From contig CP099425.1 of the NCBI GenBank assembly GCA_024114885.1, positions 930,001 through 994,000 of the forward strand: DNA of 64,000 bases, in the 5' to 3' direction. Origin of the DNA: Septoria linicola. Taxonomy: Eukaryota > Ascomycota > Dothideomycetes > Mycosphaerellales > Mycosphaerellaceae. This document shows positions 1-11,173 of the stretch, piece by piece. Position 1 is the stretch's first letter; every line of letters starts with the position of its first letter. A model generated the notes under the pieces. That model was not told the DNA's origin. It saw only the letters and a list, made by a program, of their open reading frames with translations, and ran no database searches. The position numbers and the translations under genes were made by a program.

Positions 1-894
1 ACCTTCGATGAGAGATCACCCCACGCCAGCTCCTGCGATGTTACCAAGACCGGAGCGTAAATGAGGATCCTCTCGCACGTCATGCTTAGCAATGCCCATA
101 GTCAGAAAAGGCACTCTTGCATCATTGACATCGCATGTCGAGATTGTGACATTGCACGTCACCTTATGAACGATCAGCGAGGCATGCAATAGATGCGTGC
201 ACAGTTTCGGATAGTGCTTCGACATCACCTTGGAGCTTATCACCGCGGGGTGGCCAGATGAAATGATGTTTGGCTGCCGTCAAGATCGATTTGCCTGTCC
301 CGGCTGCCCGACCTCGATATTGGGTGCCCTGAAGTAGGTTCGCTGGGTCCACATCAGGATAAGGTCCTGAAAAGTATGCCAGAATCAAATCATGCCCACA
401 CATGTTGCTCGATTGATTTCACACCAAATCGCGCCAAATGGACAGTCTCAAGCCCTAAACACCATTCAGACTTTGCGTCAACGACTCAACGGACCCTCAT
501 GTAAACGGAGAACGCCTCAAATCAGATACTTGTCGGGCGCGACCAGGATCACCGAAAGTCTGGTTTGCGGACTTCGACTGCTGTGCCAAAACATGGCAAT
601 TGCAATACTATGGCATTCACCACATGCATGTGAGAGTCTGCAAGTATCTGTATGTGGAGATCTCCGCTGAGAAAGTAGGGAAAAGTAACGCCTGTCCTGC
701 CGAGGACTCGCTGCTATAGATCCCAGCGTACTCGGAACTCTGTCCTGGTACTCGATACTAATCGTTCACATGTGCGGCGTTCAGGCCGCACTACAAATGC
801 GAATATGGAGATGTGACGCGCTGTTCTACGAGCGGCCATCATTTCATGATTACAGCTATGCGGCGTAGTTGACTCGCACCATACACGCTACAAC
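1..894. other. Window-edge region without a convincing gene
   Basis: No recognised gene is visible here. An ATG-initiated frame of 79 codons runs on the minus strand from 403 to 164. It contains a Walker-A-like AGTGKS stretch, but the first glycine of the P-loop consensus is missing and no second motif follows, so I do not call it a gene. It could be an exon of a gene cut off by the window edge. Bases 700-894 would be the promoter and leader of the channel gene that starts at 895; I see no clear TATA box there. Confidence 0.3.
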
Positions 895-3391
895 ATGACA
901 ACTCTGAAACCACTTGATACAGGACTGGCGTCGGTCGGCTTCAGACCTGTGAGCTACTCTGCTGAAGCTATTACACCGACTCCGATCAGCCATGTTCACC
1001 ATCTGAAGAGCCCGACAGGTCCTACATCAGCGTTTCCAAAGACACCAGTCGTTTCGGCATATCCGAAGACACCAATCGGCGAAAGTCCCATTCGTATGCT
1101 TGGACGCCGAACAACGACGAGAAACTTCGATGTAGACCAGACTGAGGCGCTGGCATACGATGGCGAGGACGACGTGCCTTCCAGGTTTGGCAAATACTTG
1201 CGCAGAGTGCATTCGGCATCGATCATAACGCGTTATGCACTGTACATACTTCCTGTGGCAATACTGCTTGCTATCCCATTGATCATACTGTCATGCCCGC
1301 CATATGATATGGCGCGAGCTGACGGTATTCGACTGCTTGGGCTCTTCATTTGGATTGAGATAATATGGCTCGCTCTCTGGGTACGTTTGCGAGAAGTTTC
1401 CCCATCATGTGGCTTCTTGCAGGAGACAGCTGACAAGTCAAATCATGTCCTCAAGATCTCGAAGCTCCTCGCTCAAGCTGTTCCGATCGTATTTCAAGCC
1501 GCATGTGGCCTCATTAGCGCTGGTACAGCACATCGGGTCCCAATGCCTTGCGTCCAAATTCACTGACTTTGTCGTGACTCAAGGCATGCGAAAGTACTCA
1601 CTGATCTTGAAATCGCTCGAGATTCCTCTGTCATTTCTGTTCTGGACCATCGCCGCCTTCGGTAGCACCATCATAATCACTGTCTTAGACAAAGCCGATT
1701 TCTATCAGCATCACAAAGGTCAATGGGTTCGAGTCCTCAACCAAGTTTGCAAAGCTAGCATAATCGCGGCAGGTATCTTCACTGTGGAGAAGACGATCAT
1801 TCAGTTGATCTCGATTGCCTACTATCAAAAGCAGTATGGTCAGTTATCACATACTGTGCTACTTCCTCCAATTCCTGACATGTACAGCCCGCAAGATCCG
1901 AGAGAGCAAACGACTCATTCGTTTGCTCGACATGCTCTACGATGCTTCCCGTTCATTGTTTCCAGAGTTCGGCAGAGACTTTCAGCATGAAGATGGCGAA
2001 ATCCATCGAGAGAACTTCATTGACCTCCGAGCCAAGCTAGACAAGAAAGGCATCGGCATTGGCAGCAAGCTGCTTGGAGATGTCCACCGAATGCGAGACA
2101 AGGTCACCGCAGCATTTGGTGTCCTTGCGAGCGACGTGACAGGTCAGCAGATCTTCAGCACAGCCAATGCTCACTCCATCGTCTCCAAAGCGCTCGAGAC
2201 TGAACGTGCTTCGAAGGCATTGGCAAGAAGATTGTGGCTGTCCTTGTGTGCGAGTGGCAAGGAAGCAATATACAAGTAAGATCTTCGAGAGCTTGGTCCC
2301 GATGCTCGTTGGAGCTATTCTGACCCGCGACGTAGGGAAGACATCCTAGAGGTCCTCGGTCCAGGGCGGGAATGCGAAGCTGAAGAGATCTTCGACATCC
2401 TAGACCGTGATGGCAATGGAGATGTTAGTCTTGAGGAGATGACTATGCTCATTGTCAATTGTGGCACGGAACGCAAGGATCGAGCCAGCAGTATCCAGGA
2501 CATCTCATCAGCCATTGCTGTGCTCGATAAGATTTTGACCATTATTGTGGTTGCTGGTGAGTGCTCCAGATCTTGCAATGCTGCTACTACTGCTGACAGG
2601 AGTATAGCGATTGCTTTCATCTATCAAATATGCTAAGAAATGCGGCAGGCGACAGAGTCAACATCAACAATCCACAAGACGAGGAGTCGGAGCTCATCGT
2701 TAAGCACATCAGCTTAATGTACACCATCTTCAAGCGCATGGACACTGACGCTCTCGTGCAAATTCCTCGTATGCCAAATAGCCGCTTGCAAATGACACCT
2801 GCTGACAGATAATCAGACAACATTGCCAACACCCTGTGGATTGAGAACGTCACTCGTAGCAAAGCCATGAAAGAGCGCATCACAATTGGCTGCACCTGGC
2901 TCACCAAAATGGACGACCTCCTCGCCCTCCGCAAAGAAATGGAGTCCTTCGTCAACGCTCCCTCTAACAGCCACGACTTCATGCCTGAAGTAGACATCGA
3001 ACTCCGCACAATCGTCGACCTTCGCGCCCTCGAAATCCGCATCGAAATCCGCCACAAAAGCAACTGGGCCAACGAGCAAGTCCGCCTCCACCGCAGAAAC
3101 AAATTCATGTGCGCGCTGCTCGAGGCTTTTCGTAAAGTCGGTATGGAGAGACCGGGCGATGCTCCAGGACCGGATAATCCGACATATGTGGTCGAATTGA
3201 AGAATGAGGAGACGGTGGGGCATAAGATTGTCAAGTCGGAGAAGCAGGAGGCCATGAAGACTTTCACGAGGCCGCAGAATCTTGTGCCGGAGGGGGTGAG
3301 TCCGGCGCAGGCGTTGGTGCCGGGGCTAAAGAAGAGGAGTCCGTATCGAGATGATATGGGGAGGAGGCCTTCGATTTGGTCGCCTATGTAG
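895..3391 (+). CDS. MscS-family mechanosensitive ion channel with EF-hand, pore segment shortened
   Basis: This is a fungal MscS-like channel of the Msy1/Msy2 type, which in yeasts sits in ER or cell-cortex membranes and links hypo-osmotic stretch to calcium. I model seven exons: 895-1380, 1456-1522, 1584-1838, 1888-2275, 2336-2556, 2649-2768 and 2817-3391, giving 703 residues. The introns are 48-92 nt with GT...AG ends, several with CTGAC branch sites. Hydrophobic segments lie near residues 113-134, 146-162, 164-185, 192-220 and 241-266. An EF-hand loop beginning DRDGNGD is at 422-433. The MscS beta-domain begins at GDRV (473) and ends with the ENVTRSKAM block. The odd point is that the hydrophobic stretch after the EF-hand stops at residue 472 and joins GDRV directly. 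Relatives carry roughly 50 more residues there, including the pore-lining helix. The family call is firm; channel activity of this copy is doubtful. Confidence 0.85.
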
Positions 3392-3645
3392 GAGAGTAAG
3401 GCGATAGGGCGGGAGGAGGGGCTTGACTTGGGTTGTGTTGTGGATTTTCGTGGCTTGGGACACTAATTTGTATTCTGTTGTACTGGTCAAGCACGACAGG
3501 TCTTCATCTATAATGTATTCTGCAGACTTCTAGCATAGTCGTGTACAGTAATATTCCTGGCAGGCCTGTAGACGTAGACGGGCTCCGTTGGGGTGCTTAT
3601 GCCATCGGAACTCGTTCATCGTCATCCAAGCGAGCAGAACTCTGT

Positions 3646-4710
3646 TTAAGCAATCTTCTCATCATACCCGCTGGACAATCCCTTTCGTGCACCAGATATC
3701 CCAGTCTTGGTCAAGTGCAGATCCAAGCCTTCTTCCCCGTCTTCATGATACGCTGCACCTTTGCTGATCTTCTGTAAGCTATCTCTCATGAGGAACTCAT
3801 AGTACCCTGTAGCGAGAATAGTCGCTGGCACATTGACCAGAATCGAGATCCAAGAGTAGTTGTGGAATGAAAAAGCTTCGCCTCCGTAGAAGATCGCCGC
3901 CACGATTCGAGTTCCTAGATCCCTGGCTAGATTCGTGGAGATTGTGATGTCGGCAAAGCCCCACACCATAGTGGCGTAAGCCATGCCAATGGCGAAGGGA
4001 GCGACAGAGGGGGAGATGAAAGGATTTGCTGGATCGAGGACTGCCCAGATGATGATGCCCTGCGATGTGTCAGTGAAATACTGAGAGTGTAATGAGGATA
4101 GGCTTACAATGTAGCTGTCGACGAAGAACTCAATCAGGAAGAGATATCCCAGGTTAGTCTGGTTGTCGCTCGGGAACGAGCACAGCACGCTGGCCGGCCC
4201 CCCGTTGAAGACCATCGAAGTGTGTCCAGCAGCTCGTAACGTATCTGCATACTCAGAGAGCTGCTGATGATACATGCCCATGAGGAGCAGTCCAGCCACA
4301 AAAGCACCGAAGATCTGGCTAGCGATGTAGTACGGCACTTTTCTCCACGGGAATCCTTGCCAGATGGCGAAGCAGATTGTCACTGCTGGGTTGAAATGGC
4401 CTCCGGAAGTCGATGCACATGTGATGATTGCGAAGGCGATGCCCATGGCGAATGCAAAACCTGGAAGACATGTTAATTATGGTGTAGAAGTCAAAGGCTG
4501 CGCTTGACGGCGTTACTGACCGACTTGAAACAGACTCCCGAACGCGGCATCTTCTTTGTTGATGGTGAACGCAGTCACAGCTGCAATTCCTGGCAATACG
4601 TAGAAGAACACTCCCGTTGCTTCGGCCATGCATCTGAACGAAGTTAGCATTCTCAGTCGATATGCGACTTGCTGTGGCAACTCACTCTCGAAGCCATCTT
4701 GGCCTTGCAT
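3646..4710 (-). CDS. Aquaporin-like major intrinsic protein
   Basis: This is a water or small-solute channel of the MIP family, acting in a cellular membrane. There are three exons (4710-4521, 4460-4108, 4059-3646) with introns of 60 and 48 nt, giving about 318 residues and six hydrophobic helices. The first half has the canonical GGHFNPAVT loop (NPA at 87-89). The second half-helix reads TNLAR (224-227), so the second NPA is NLA while the selectivity-filter arginine is kept. Between the halves is a long loop followed by QTNLGYLFLIEFFVDSYI, typical of a fungal aquaporin subgroup. The start is uncertain: ATGs at 4710, 4650 and 4629 are all in frame, and 4710 gives an N-terminus of usual length. 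The gene is convergent with the mechanosensitive channel, with only 254 bp between stops, which pairs two osmotic-response membrane proteins. Confidence 0.85.
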
Positions 4711-5640
4711 GTTCAAAGTTGAGCTTTCGTTGGGACACAGGCTTGGTTGCCACGACATGACGTGCAAAGTGCTGTTGTACAGCTTCAGTAGCACCGATCT
4801 CGAGATCGTTAGTGTGAAGCCTTTCGATTCGTGATGATCCCATGTCACCCATTGTGAATAATGTTCGATTGTGTGAGAGTAATCGATGGGTGTACGCTGG
4901 TGCGAACTAGAGGGACTCAACCACTCTCTTATTGTTCGCTTGGTAAGGTGTCAGGCTAAACATTTACAGCATTGCTACCTACTTGATCAGCATCGGCGCG
5001 GACTTAGTGACATGTCAATGACTGCCGGCCACGAGAGTACCACGAGTCCGGAACGATCGGCATCGCGAAACCCACTTCAATGCGAAGGATTGCTCGGGTG
5101 ATGTAGCACGCTTCAGCCGCTTTGGCGATCTTAGATGTGCGTTCCTCGTTGAAGCCGAAGGATAACGTCGAATAAGCGCAGTTCTCGATAGTCTGCTGGA
5201 AATTCGTCAACAACACACTTGAGGCTACAGCCAAGCTTTCGCACAGCAAAGCCACTCGAGCTTATGAGTGCCATGGCGACGACAAGCTTTCAGCCAGTGT
5301 TGCGAGATGCGAAGGCGACTTGGTCTCGTAGGCCGGAACCGAGCCTGCAGCAGAACCCCGCACGTGGCAGATGCGAACGTGCAACTATGACAGTGTTTTG
5401 AGCACATCAAGCTTGATCGTGGCAAACCAATATCTGGTACCGACGTCTCAAAGCGAGCGACAGAGATTCTTCCATCCTACGGTGATGTCTGAAATATCCT
5501 TGTCGTTCAATTGTGGATCAGATTGAAAAATTGGAGTCGTTTTCCCCACGGGCAACTCCAGACTGATGTGGGTCCTGCAAGCGGAGCAGGACTTCGCAAA
5601 AGTCCGCGATCGGTAGACTATGTGGCATGCATTTATGCAA
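4711..5640. other. Intergenic region upstream of the aquaporin
   Basis: I see no gene of recognisable family in these 930 bases. The aquaporin frame stays open upstream to 4920, but its translation looks like leader sequence rather than protein. The rest should hold the aquaporin promoter and the 3' end of the sirtuin transcript. Confidence 0.4.
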
Positions 5641-6828
5641 TCACAATTTCGAGGCATCGTCCTTTCCTTCTGCTCCAGCCTTGCCGACTGACCCTGAGCC
5701 ATCGACTTTCGGAGCCGAAGCAGTCTGACCGCCAACGAATACGTGAGAAAGTCCACTGTCCTCGCTTTCGTGAGTTTTGGCTGAGGCCGGCTTTTCTCCT
5801 GGAAGCCTTTCGTTCTTCACTTTGTCGGCATGCCACCGAGAAAGATTCAAGGTCTCATCGACATCCTTTGTGAGCTTGTCAATCTCATCTGAGAGCTTTT
5901 CGTCCTTAGTTTTCTCTATATCTTCCTGGTTGCTGGCTGGCTTGCCAATGTCAGTGCCTGCCTTTACTGATGTCTCTGCCCATAGCGCCTCTAATTCTTC
6001 AAGCCAGCCGCAAGCCTCAGCCAATCTCCGCACACCAGTATCGCAATCCTCAAGTAGTAGCACATCATCAGCGCGGGTGCCAAGAGTGCCAACACGTTCC
6101 TTGTTGATCAAGAGCCGTGGGGTTTCCTCTCTTGCGAATCCTGGCAAGCTCGCAAATGGCTGCACTGTCAGACTGGTACCCATCACAATCGCAAGGTCGG
6201 CCGTGGCTGGAGCATCTCTATTTTCGAAAAATGCAGCGGGAAGCTGTTCGCCGAAGAATACGATCTCGGGTTTCACCAGACCTTTGCAACGATGACAATG
6301 CGGGATGGTCTTGTTTTCCACATGTACTTGGATCTCGTCTCTCGGGTAGGGTTCTTTGCACTCAATGCAGCTTTGTTTAGCGAACGAGCCATGTGCAGCT
6401 ATCATCTTCTCGTCTGGCACGCCGGCTTCTTGTTCAAGGCAATCGATGTTCTGTGTAAAGCATTTGAGCAGCATTCCCTTCCTGTGTAGCAGACTAATGA
6501 ACGAATGTGTAATGGTTGGACGATACTTTCCAGGATAAAGCTCATGAGCCAGTGCGTAGAAAGGTTCTGGATTCTGCCTGAAGTAGCTGATGTCGAAGAC
6601 AGCTTCAGCGTATGGTAGGTCCAGCCTCGCCAGATTTGCATATAGACCAGTTTCGGGACTGCGAAAGTCAGGTATACCTGCGCTGGTACTGATGCCAGCT
6701 CCAGTCATGATTACAACATCTTTGCATTTTCCACTCTTGATATACTCTGCTAGAGCGTCAAGTGTCCTGCCAGCCAGTGTCTGCGGCGGAGTGGACTCAT
6801 CGATAGGCGTACTCTCTTCGTTTCCCAT
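5641..6828 (-). CDS. HST2: NAD-dependent protein deacetylase (sirtuin, HST2/SIRT2 type)
   Basis: This is a class I sirtuin, which removes acetyl groups from lysines using NAD+ and releases nicotinamide and O-acetyl-ADP-ribose. HST2 members are mainly cytoplasmic. A single exon encodes 395 residues. The NAD-binding GAGIS (43-47) is followed by GIPDFRSP, then TQNID (125-129), the catalytic histidine in AAHGSF (H146), zinc cysteines C154/C157 and C178/C181, FGEQLP (192-197) and GTSLTV (217-222). The start at 6828 was chosen because it gives MGNEES, an N-myristoylation-like end, and because the frame upstream to 7245 does not look like sirtuin sequence. After about residue 275 comes a charged, low-complexity tail of about 120 residues rich in D, E, K and S, common in HST2 proteins and likely regulatory. 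Confidence 0.92.
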   Translation of the reverse strand: MGNEESTPIDESTPPQTLAGRTLDALAEYIKSGKCKDVVIMTGAGISTSAGIPDFRSPETGLYANLARLDLPYAEAVFDISYFRQNPEPFYALAHELYPGKYRPTITHSFISLLHRKGMLLKCFTQNIDCLEQEAGVPDEKMIAAHGSFAKQSCIECKEPYPRDEIQVHVENKTIPHCHRCKGLVKPEIVFFGEQLPAAFFENRDAPATADLAIVMGTSLTVQPFASLPGFAREETPRLLINKERVGTLGTRADDVLLLEDCDTGVRRLAEACGWLEELEALWAETSVKAGTDIGKPASNQEDIEKTKDEKLSDEIDKLTKDVDETLNLSRWHADKVKNERLPGEKPASAKTHESEDSGLSHVFVGGQTASAPKVDGSGSVGKAGAEGKDDASKL

Positions 6829-7824
6829 AGCGCCGGTAAAGAAGTCAGAGTCAGCCTGCGCAAACCTCCTCGAAAAGCTGTTCTTCCAGCTTCCTGTCTT
6901 GCCTTTGCCTTTCGGATTGCCCTCTGGCTTCTGGCCCCGCTTCGCTTTGTGCTTGCGACCTATCGTGGCGAGTATTGACCTGAGAATGTGTATTTTGCTT
7001 GTGCTGACCCAGTATTCAGTCGTTGGCAGACCAGATCTTCGTCTGATAGAGCTGGGGCTAGAAGTTCTTACGAAGCTGATTTGCCACCACGGAAGTTTCT
7101 GTTGAAAAAGCACAGGAGCAAAAAGGTGCAGTGTGACACAAGCCAGTTCGAGCAATGTTGTATCTAGCGAGATTGATGAGTCGTGGGAAGGTTTGACGAA
7201 TGCTGTCGCGTTACTGATCGCAGTTGTGCACGATATGTGAAGCAATGTACAATTTCTCAGGCAGAAAGCGGGAACTGCGGGATGACGTACGGCTTCTGCC
7301 TCTCAAGATTTCCAAGAAGTGAATGCAGTGACTTCTTGAATGTACATATGTGAAGGAAGATACATATCTGATAAGGCAATCGAGAGGCAGAAAAGTGTCT
7401 ACGTTGGACTGGAGTGCCTCTCATGACCGGCAGTGCTGCATAGTTTGCACCATGGGGTCGATCTGCTGCTGTACTCCAATCACAAGTATGACCATACGTG
7501 CCGTACACCCGCATTTGTAGCATTGACTTTGCAAACATAGCCAGGTGACCTCGGTGGTATAACTGACATCCGCTCTAATGTCGCAGCTGACCTCGACTTT
7601 GATCAGAAGAGACAGAAACAGAGGTGGTTCATGTGTAGAACTTGGCAAATTTCCAGAAACAGGAAAACCGCGGTATGACTTCATCTTTCACGCGTCAAGC
7701 TCGAGGTCCCCTCAAAAGATCGACCATTGCTAACCTGACGATTGCATGTGACAGTAAGTTACTAGACTGCTTCCTGCAACGACTCATCTAAACACTACAA
7801 AACACTCACACGATAGTCTCTGAA
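6829..7824. promoter_or_regulatory. Divergent intergenic region between HST2 and the DLH-like gene
   Basis: The two flanking genes are transcribed away from each other, so this 996-bp segment should contain both promoters. I found no clear TATA box. A short 5'-leader intron may precede the plus-strand gene, because a GTAAGT at 7752 is followed by an acceptor-like TAG just before the start codon at 7825. Confidence 0.4.
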
Positions 7825-9150
7825 ATGAGCAAGCCAGGCACAGGCGGCTTCCTCCGACTCAACAATGGGTAACTCATCTGCCCTCCCACCTTCCAGAAGC
7901 CCACACAGTATCAAACTGACTAACAAGCAACTCCCTCCAACTCCAGCCTCCCACCACGCCTGCACATCACGGCCGACGACGACGAATTTGATGACGAACT
8001 CCTCCACCACTTCCGCACCGAAGGCTTCGACGTCACCTACCTCCCCTACAACCACACCAACCCCAAGGCCTACATCACCGAACTCAAACATCTCGCCGAC
8101 GACCTCGAGCTCGGAGAAAGCTATGCAATCGTAGCATTCAACCAAGCCGCAGCAACATGTCTCGACTTCCACGTCTCCCCACAACCAAAACTTGCAGCGT
8201 TGGTGTGTTATTATCCGAATCATTTACCCTCGCCTAAAGCAAAGTTCCCGCCCCATTTGGATGTGTTGGTGCATTTAGCGGGGAATCAGCCGTTTGCGCC
8301 GGCGGTGCATTCGTATAGCTATAAAAATGCACTAGTGGGGTTTGCGGAGCATGATTTGGAGACTTTTGATAAGATTGCGGCGGGGTTGGCGTGGACGCGG
8401 ACGTTGGGTGTTTTGAGGAAGGCGTTCAAGATGGAGGATAAGACGAGGGAGCTGGAAGGGTTGAGGGAGGGGTTTGCGGAACAGGCGTATGGAGTGAAGA
8501 ATGCGGATGGAGTGATGAAAATGATGGTTGAGGTGAGTTGAGGTGGAAGCAAGGTGAGTGAATAGGTTGAGATGAGGCTGATGTGATGATGGCAGGATCC
8601 GTATGTGAATTGTGTGCCGACGATGACGGGTGGTATTGGCCATCATGATCTATTGCTCTTCTATCGTGACTATTTCATTCCGAAGAATCCACCTTCGCTG
8701 AGCATCAAGCTGGTCAGCCGGACAATTGGGACGGATCAAGTGGTGGACGAGATGATCGTATCGTTCAAGCATACGCAAGAAGTGCCTTGGCTGCTCCCTG
8801 GAGTGCAAGCAACAAACAAGGTTGTGCACATTGCTGTCGTTTCGATTGTCGCAATGCGTGGAGGGAAGCTCGTACATGAGCATCTCTATTGGGACCAGGC
8901 TTCAGTGCTAGTTCAAGTAGGGTTGCTTGATCCCAAGCTAGTTCCTGAACCGTTCCAGAAGCAGGGACTGAAGAGGCTACCTGTATTTGGTAGCGAGACG
9001 GCTTCCAAAGTTTTGGATGAAGAGAGCCAGCCAAGCAACGGGCTGATAGCAGGCTGGAAGCAGTCGACCCGGAAGCAGGGAGGCGGCCAGACGCTGCTGC
9101 CACAAAGACCCAAGCCGGCTGCCAACGGCGGCAAAGGAGGTCCGTCGTAA
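7825..9150 (+). CDS. Dienelactone hydrolase-like protein with C-terminal SnoaL/NTF2-like domain
   Basis: There are three exons (7825-7868, 7947-8532, 8596-9150) separated by introns of 78 and 63 nt, giving 394 residues. Exon 1 encodes the short N-terminus MSKPGTGGFLRLNNG. Residues about 15-200 resemble the alpha/beta-hydrolase fold of fungal dienelactone-hydrolase proteins. The usual nucleophile elbow (G-x-C/S-x-G) is not apparent; the matching place reads AFNQAA, so hydrolase activity is doubtful. Residues about 215-330 (from VPTMTGGIG through the HEHLYWDQASVL region) resemble the SnoaL/NTF2-like fold found in polyketide cyclases and many proteins of unknown role. The last 50 residues are low complexity. 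The stop is only 16 bp from the stop of RMT2 on the other strand. The gene model is firm; its substrate is unknown. Confidence 0.78.
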
Positions 9151-9166
9151 GCATCAGACTCTCCGT

Positions 9167-10568
9167 TCAGGGCGCAGCTGCGGTCTGTCCGATGAAGTGG
9201 CAGGTCGGCAGACGGTATTCGGGCACTGTCCAGTATGGTCGGCGAATGCCGTCCCATGCGCCCACCAGCGACGGCACTTGTAGCGTAGTCCATTCCACGT
9301 CGAGGCCAGCATCGAAGAGCTCAATCTCGACGACCTTGGTATAGACATCGTAGCAGATCTGTCGATCTGCGCCGAGTCCGTTGTAGAAGCCAAATTTGCC
9401 GTTACTGTCCAGCAACTGGATCACGTACTCGGAGAACAGCTCCTTCAGGTCACTGTAGTCCTCTGCGTAGGTGTCGTAGTACATGCCGTCAAGCACGACT
9501 CCTTCTGCAACCAACTTGGGCAGTACGTCCTGCCATCTTCCCTCACAGACTCTCACATTCTTCTTCTCGTACCAGCCAGTGTTGCGAATGTGCTGCAGGA
9601 CCTCTGGGTGTGCCTCCACAATGTAGTGCATTTCCGGCTCATTTTCCATGAACATGCGATCAACGATGCCCATGCCGTGGCCAATGTTCATCGTTCGAAG
9701 GCCCTTCTTGGGGCAGAGCTGGTCGGCGGAGCACTTCATGATCTCTGTCTCCCAGTCCACTGTTGTGTTGTCAGTACAAAGATTTATGGTTGATCAAAGT
9801 GCAAAACTTACTCATGACAGCATTCTTGTCCGAGTCCAGCAGGCGACCTTCGGAGTATGTGAGCTTCGAGGCGAGGTAGGCCGGGTTATCGACGTTTGGG
9901 TTGGACAGTTCGCCATTTTCGTTGGTTTGAGTGATTTCTGGCACTGCGCCTGCGTCGGCCTGGCCTTCGATCTTGGTGGATGGGTTTGGAGCTGGCTCAA
10001 AACCAGAGACGCCAACTGATGCCTCTCCGTTCGTGGCACCGTTAGTCTCTGACTTGTCAGCAGGGCTGGGCTCGAAGCCAGTAATTTCCTCATCCTCCAT
10101 CTCCTCATCCTCCCCTCCATCTGGTAGCGGGGCATATTCGTCAAGTCTATTGAAGAGGAGTTCTGCACGAACACCAGCAGCGACGATAGAATCATAGACC
10201 TGCTTCAGACCGAGTCTGAGAGCTAGACAGCCAGGAGTCTCGTCGTTGTTGTCGAGCTCGTTCCAGATGGCGCCGTTCTCGAACAAAAGCTGCACGGTAG
10301 CCAATGCCGAGTCCTCTGTCAGCGCATTGCCGTGCACAGCGTCTCCCGCAGGCGCAGACTCATCCTTGGACTCGTCATCTGGTTCGCAGGAGGCGATCGC
10401 TGCATGCAAAGGCGAAAATCCGGTGTCTGGGTCCTGAATGCGTGCAGAGCCCGTTCGCAGCAACTTTTGCAATGCTTCCAGATCGTGGTTGGTGGCCGCG
10501 AGCAGAATCTCGTCGTTGGTGGTGTCGGTGTCGACCTGCATGTTGGGATCTTCCTGAGCAGAGGCCAT
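9167..10568 (-). CDS. RMT2: Protein arginine N-methyltransferase 2 (delta-N type, ankyrin-containing)
   Basis: In yeast Rmt2 methylates the delta nitrogen of an arginine in ribosomal protein L12, using S-adenosylmethionine. There are two exons (10568-9812 and 9759-9167) with a 52-nt intron, giving 449 residues. The N-terminal third contains ankyrin-like repeats (for example GFSPLHAAIAS and the LLFENGA block). It is followed by an acidic linker that repeats the motif GFEP[SA]P twice, and then the methyltransferase domain. The SAM-binding motif MNIGHGMGIVD lies early in exon 2, and the C-terminus has the conserved YWTVPEYRLP stretch. The start at 10568 (MASAQED) is preferred to an in-frame ATG at 10622 because homologous sequence starts there. 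The gene is divergent from the sterol acyltransferase and convergent with the DLH-like gene. Confidence 0.92.
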
Positions 10569-11173
10569 GGTTGTGCAGGTGTGACAACTAGGAAGATCGA
10601 CAGCGTGTGTCCTGAGCAGCAATATTGAAATCTATTTATTCTTGTCAATTTGAGAAAAATGTCGAATAGCGGGGGACGGAAAATCGGCTCTCCACGAAAT
10701 TCAGTGAACCCTCATTCTTCAGACCTTGTTACGCGTTTCATCAGCAGTCGGCCAGCGATGAATGTCACGAACACGGCACGGTCGTGTGCAGTACGCGTGG
10801 AGCTCACTGCCTCATCCAGCTGTATGCAGACATCTCACTCCTCCCTGCAGCCAGCATAGCTTGGCGCGTTGACAGTTGTTTGTCGCGATGCAAAGGAGCG
10901 TGGTGGTCCGGAGCAGACGTCATTGCTCGACGATGAAGCAAAAGCTCGGCCTGTGATGAGATGTGGTCATCTGCCTGTGCGAACAGTCTTCACGACGATG
11001 ACTGTGTCAGCACCAGTGACGGCCATTTGTACATAGCACACGCACACTGCCTTGTCCTCCACCTCCTTTGGGTCCGCTCCGTAGAAAGCACGGCGTTTCA
11101 GGACATCGCTTGTGACGCAGGTACCACAGCCGCCGACCAGAAAAGCCATCCTGGTAGCTGGCTATAGCTCGTC
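10569..11173. promoter_or_regulatory. Divergent promoter region, RMT2 and sterol acyltransferase
   Basis: This 605-bp spacer separates two genes read outward, so both promoters must lie here. No coding frame of substance is visible and I could not identify specific operator sites. Confidence 0.45.

Noticed and set aside
6829..7245. N-terminal extension of the sirtuin
   Set aside because: The frame is open, but the extra residues look unlike sirtuins and the ATG at 6828 gives a normal myristoylatable start.
7865..8134. Threonine/proline-rich protein of 89 residues
   Set aside because: It is the shifted frame of exon 2 of the DLH-like gene.
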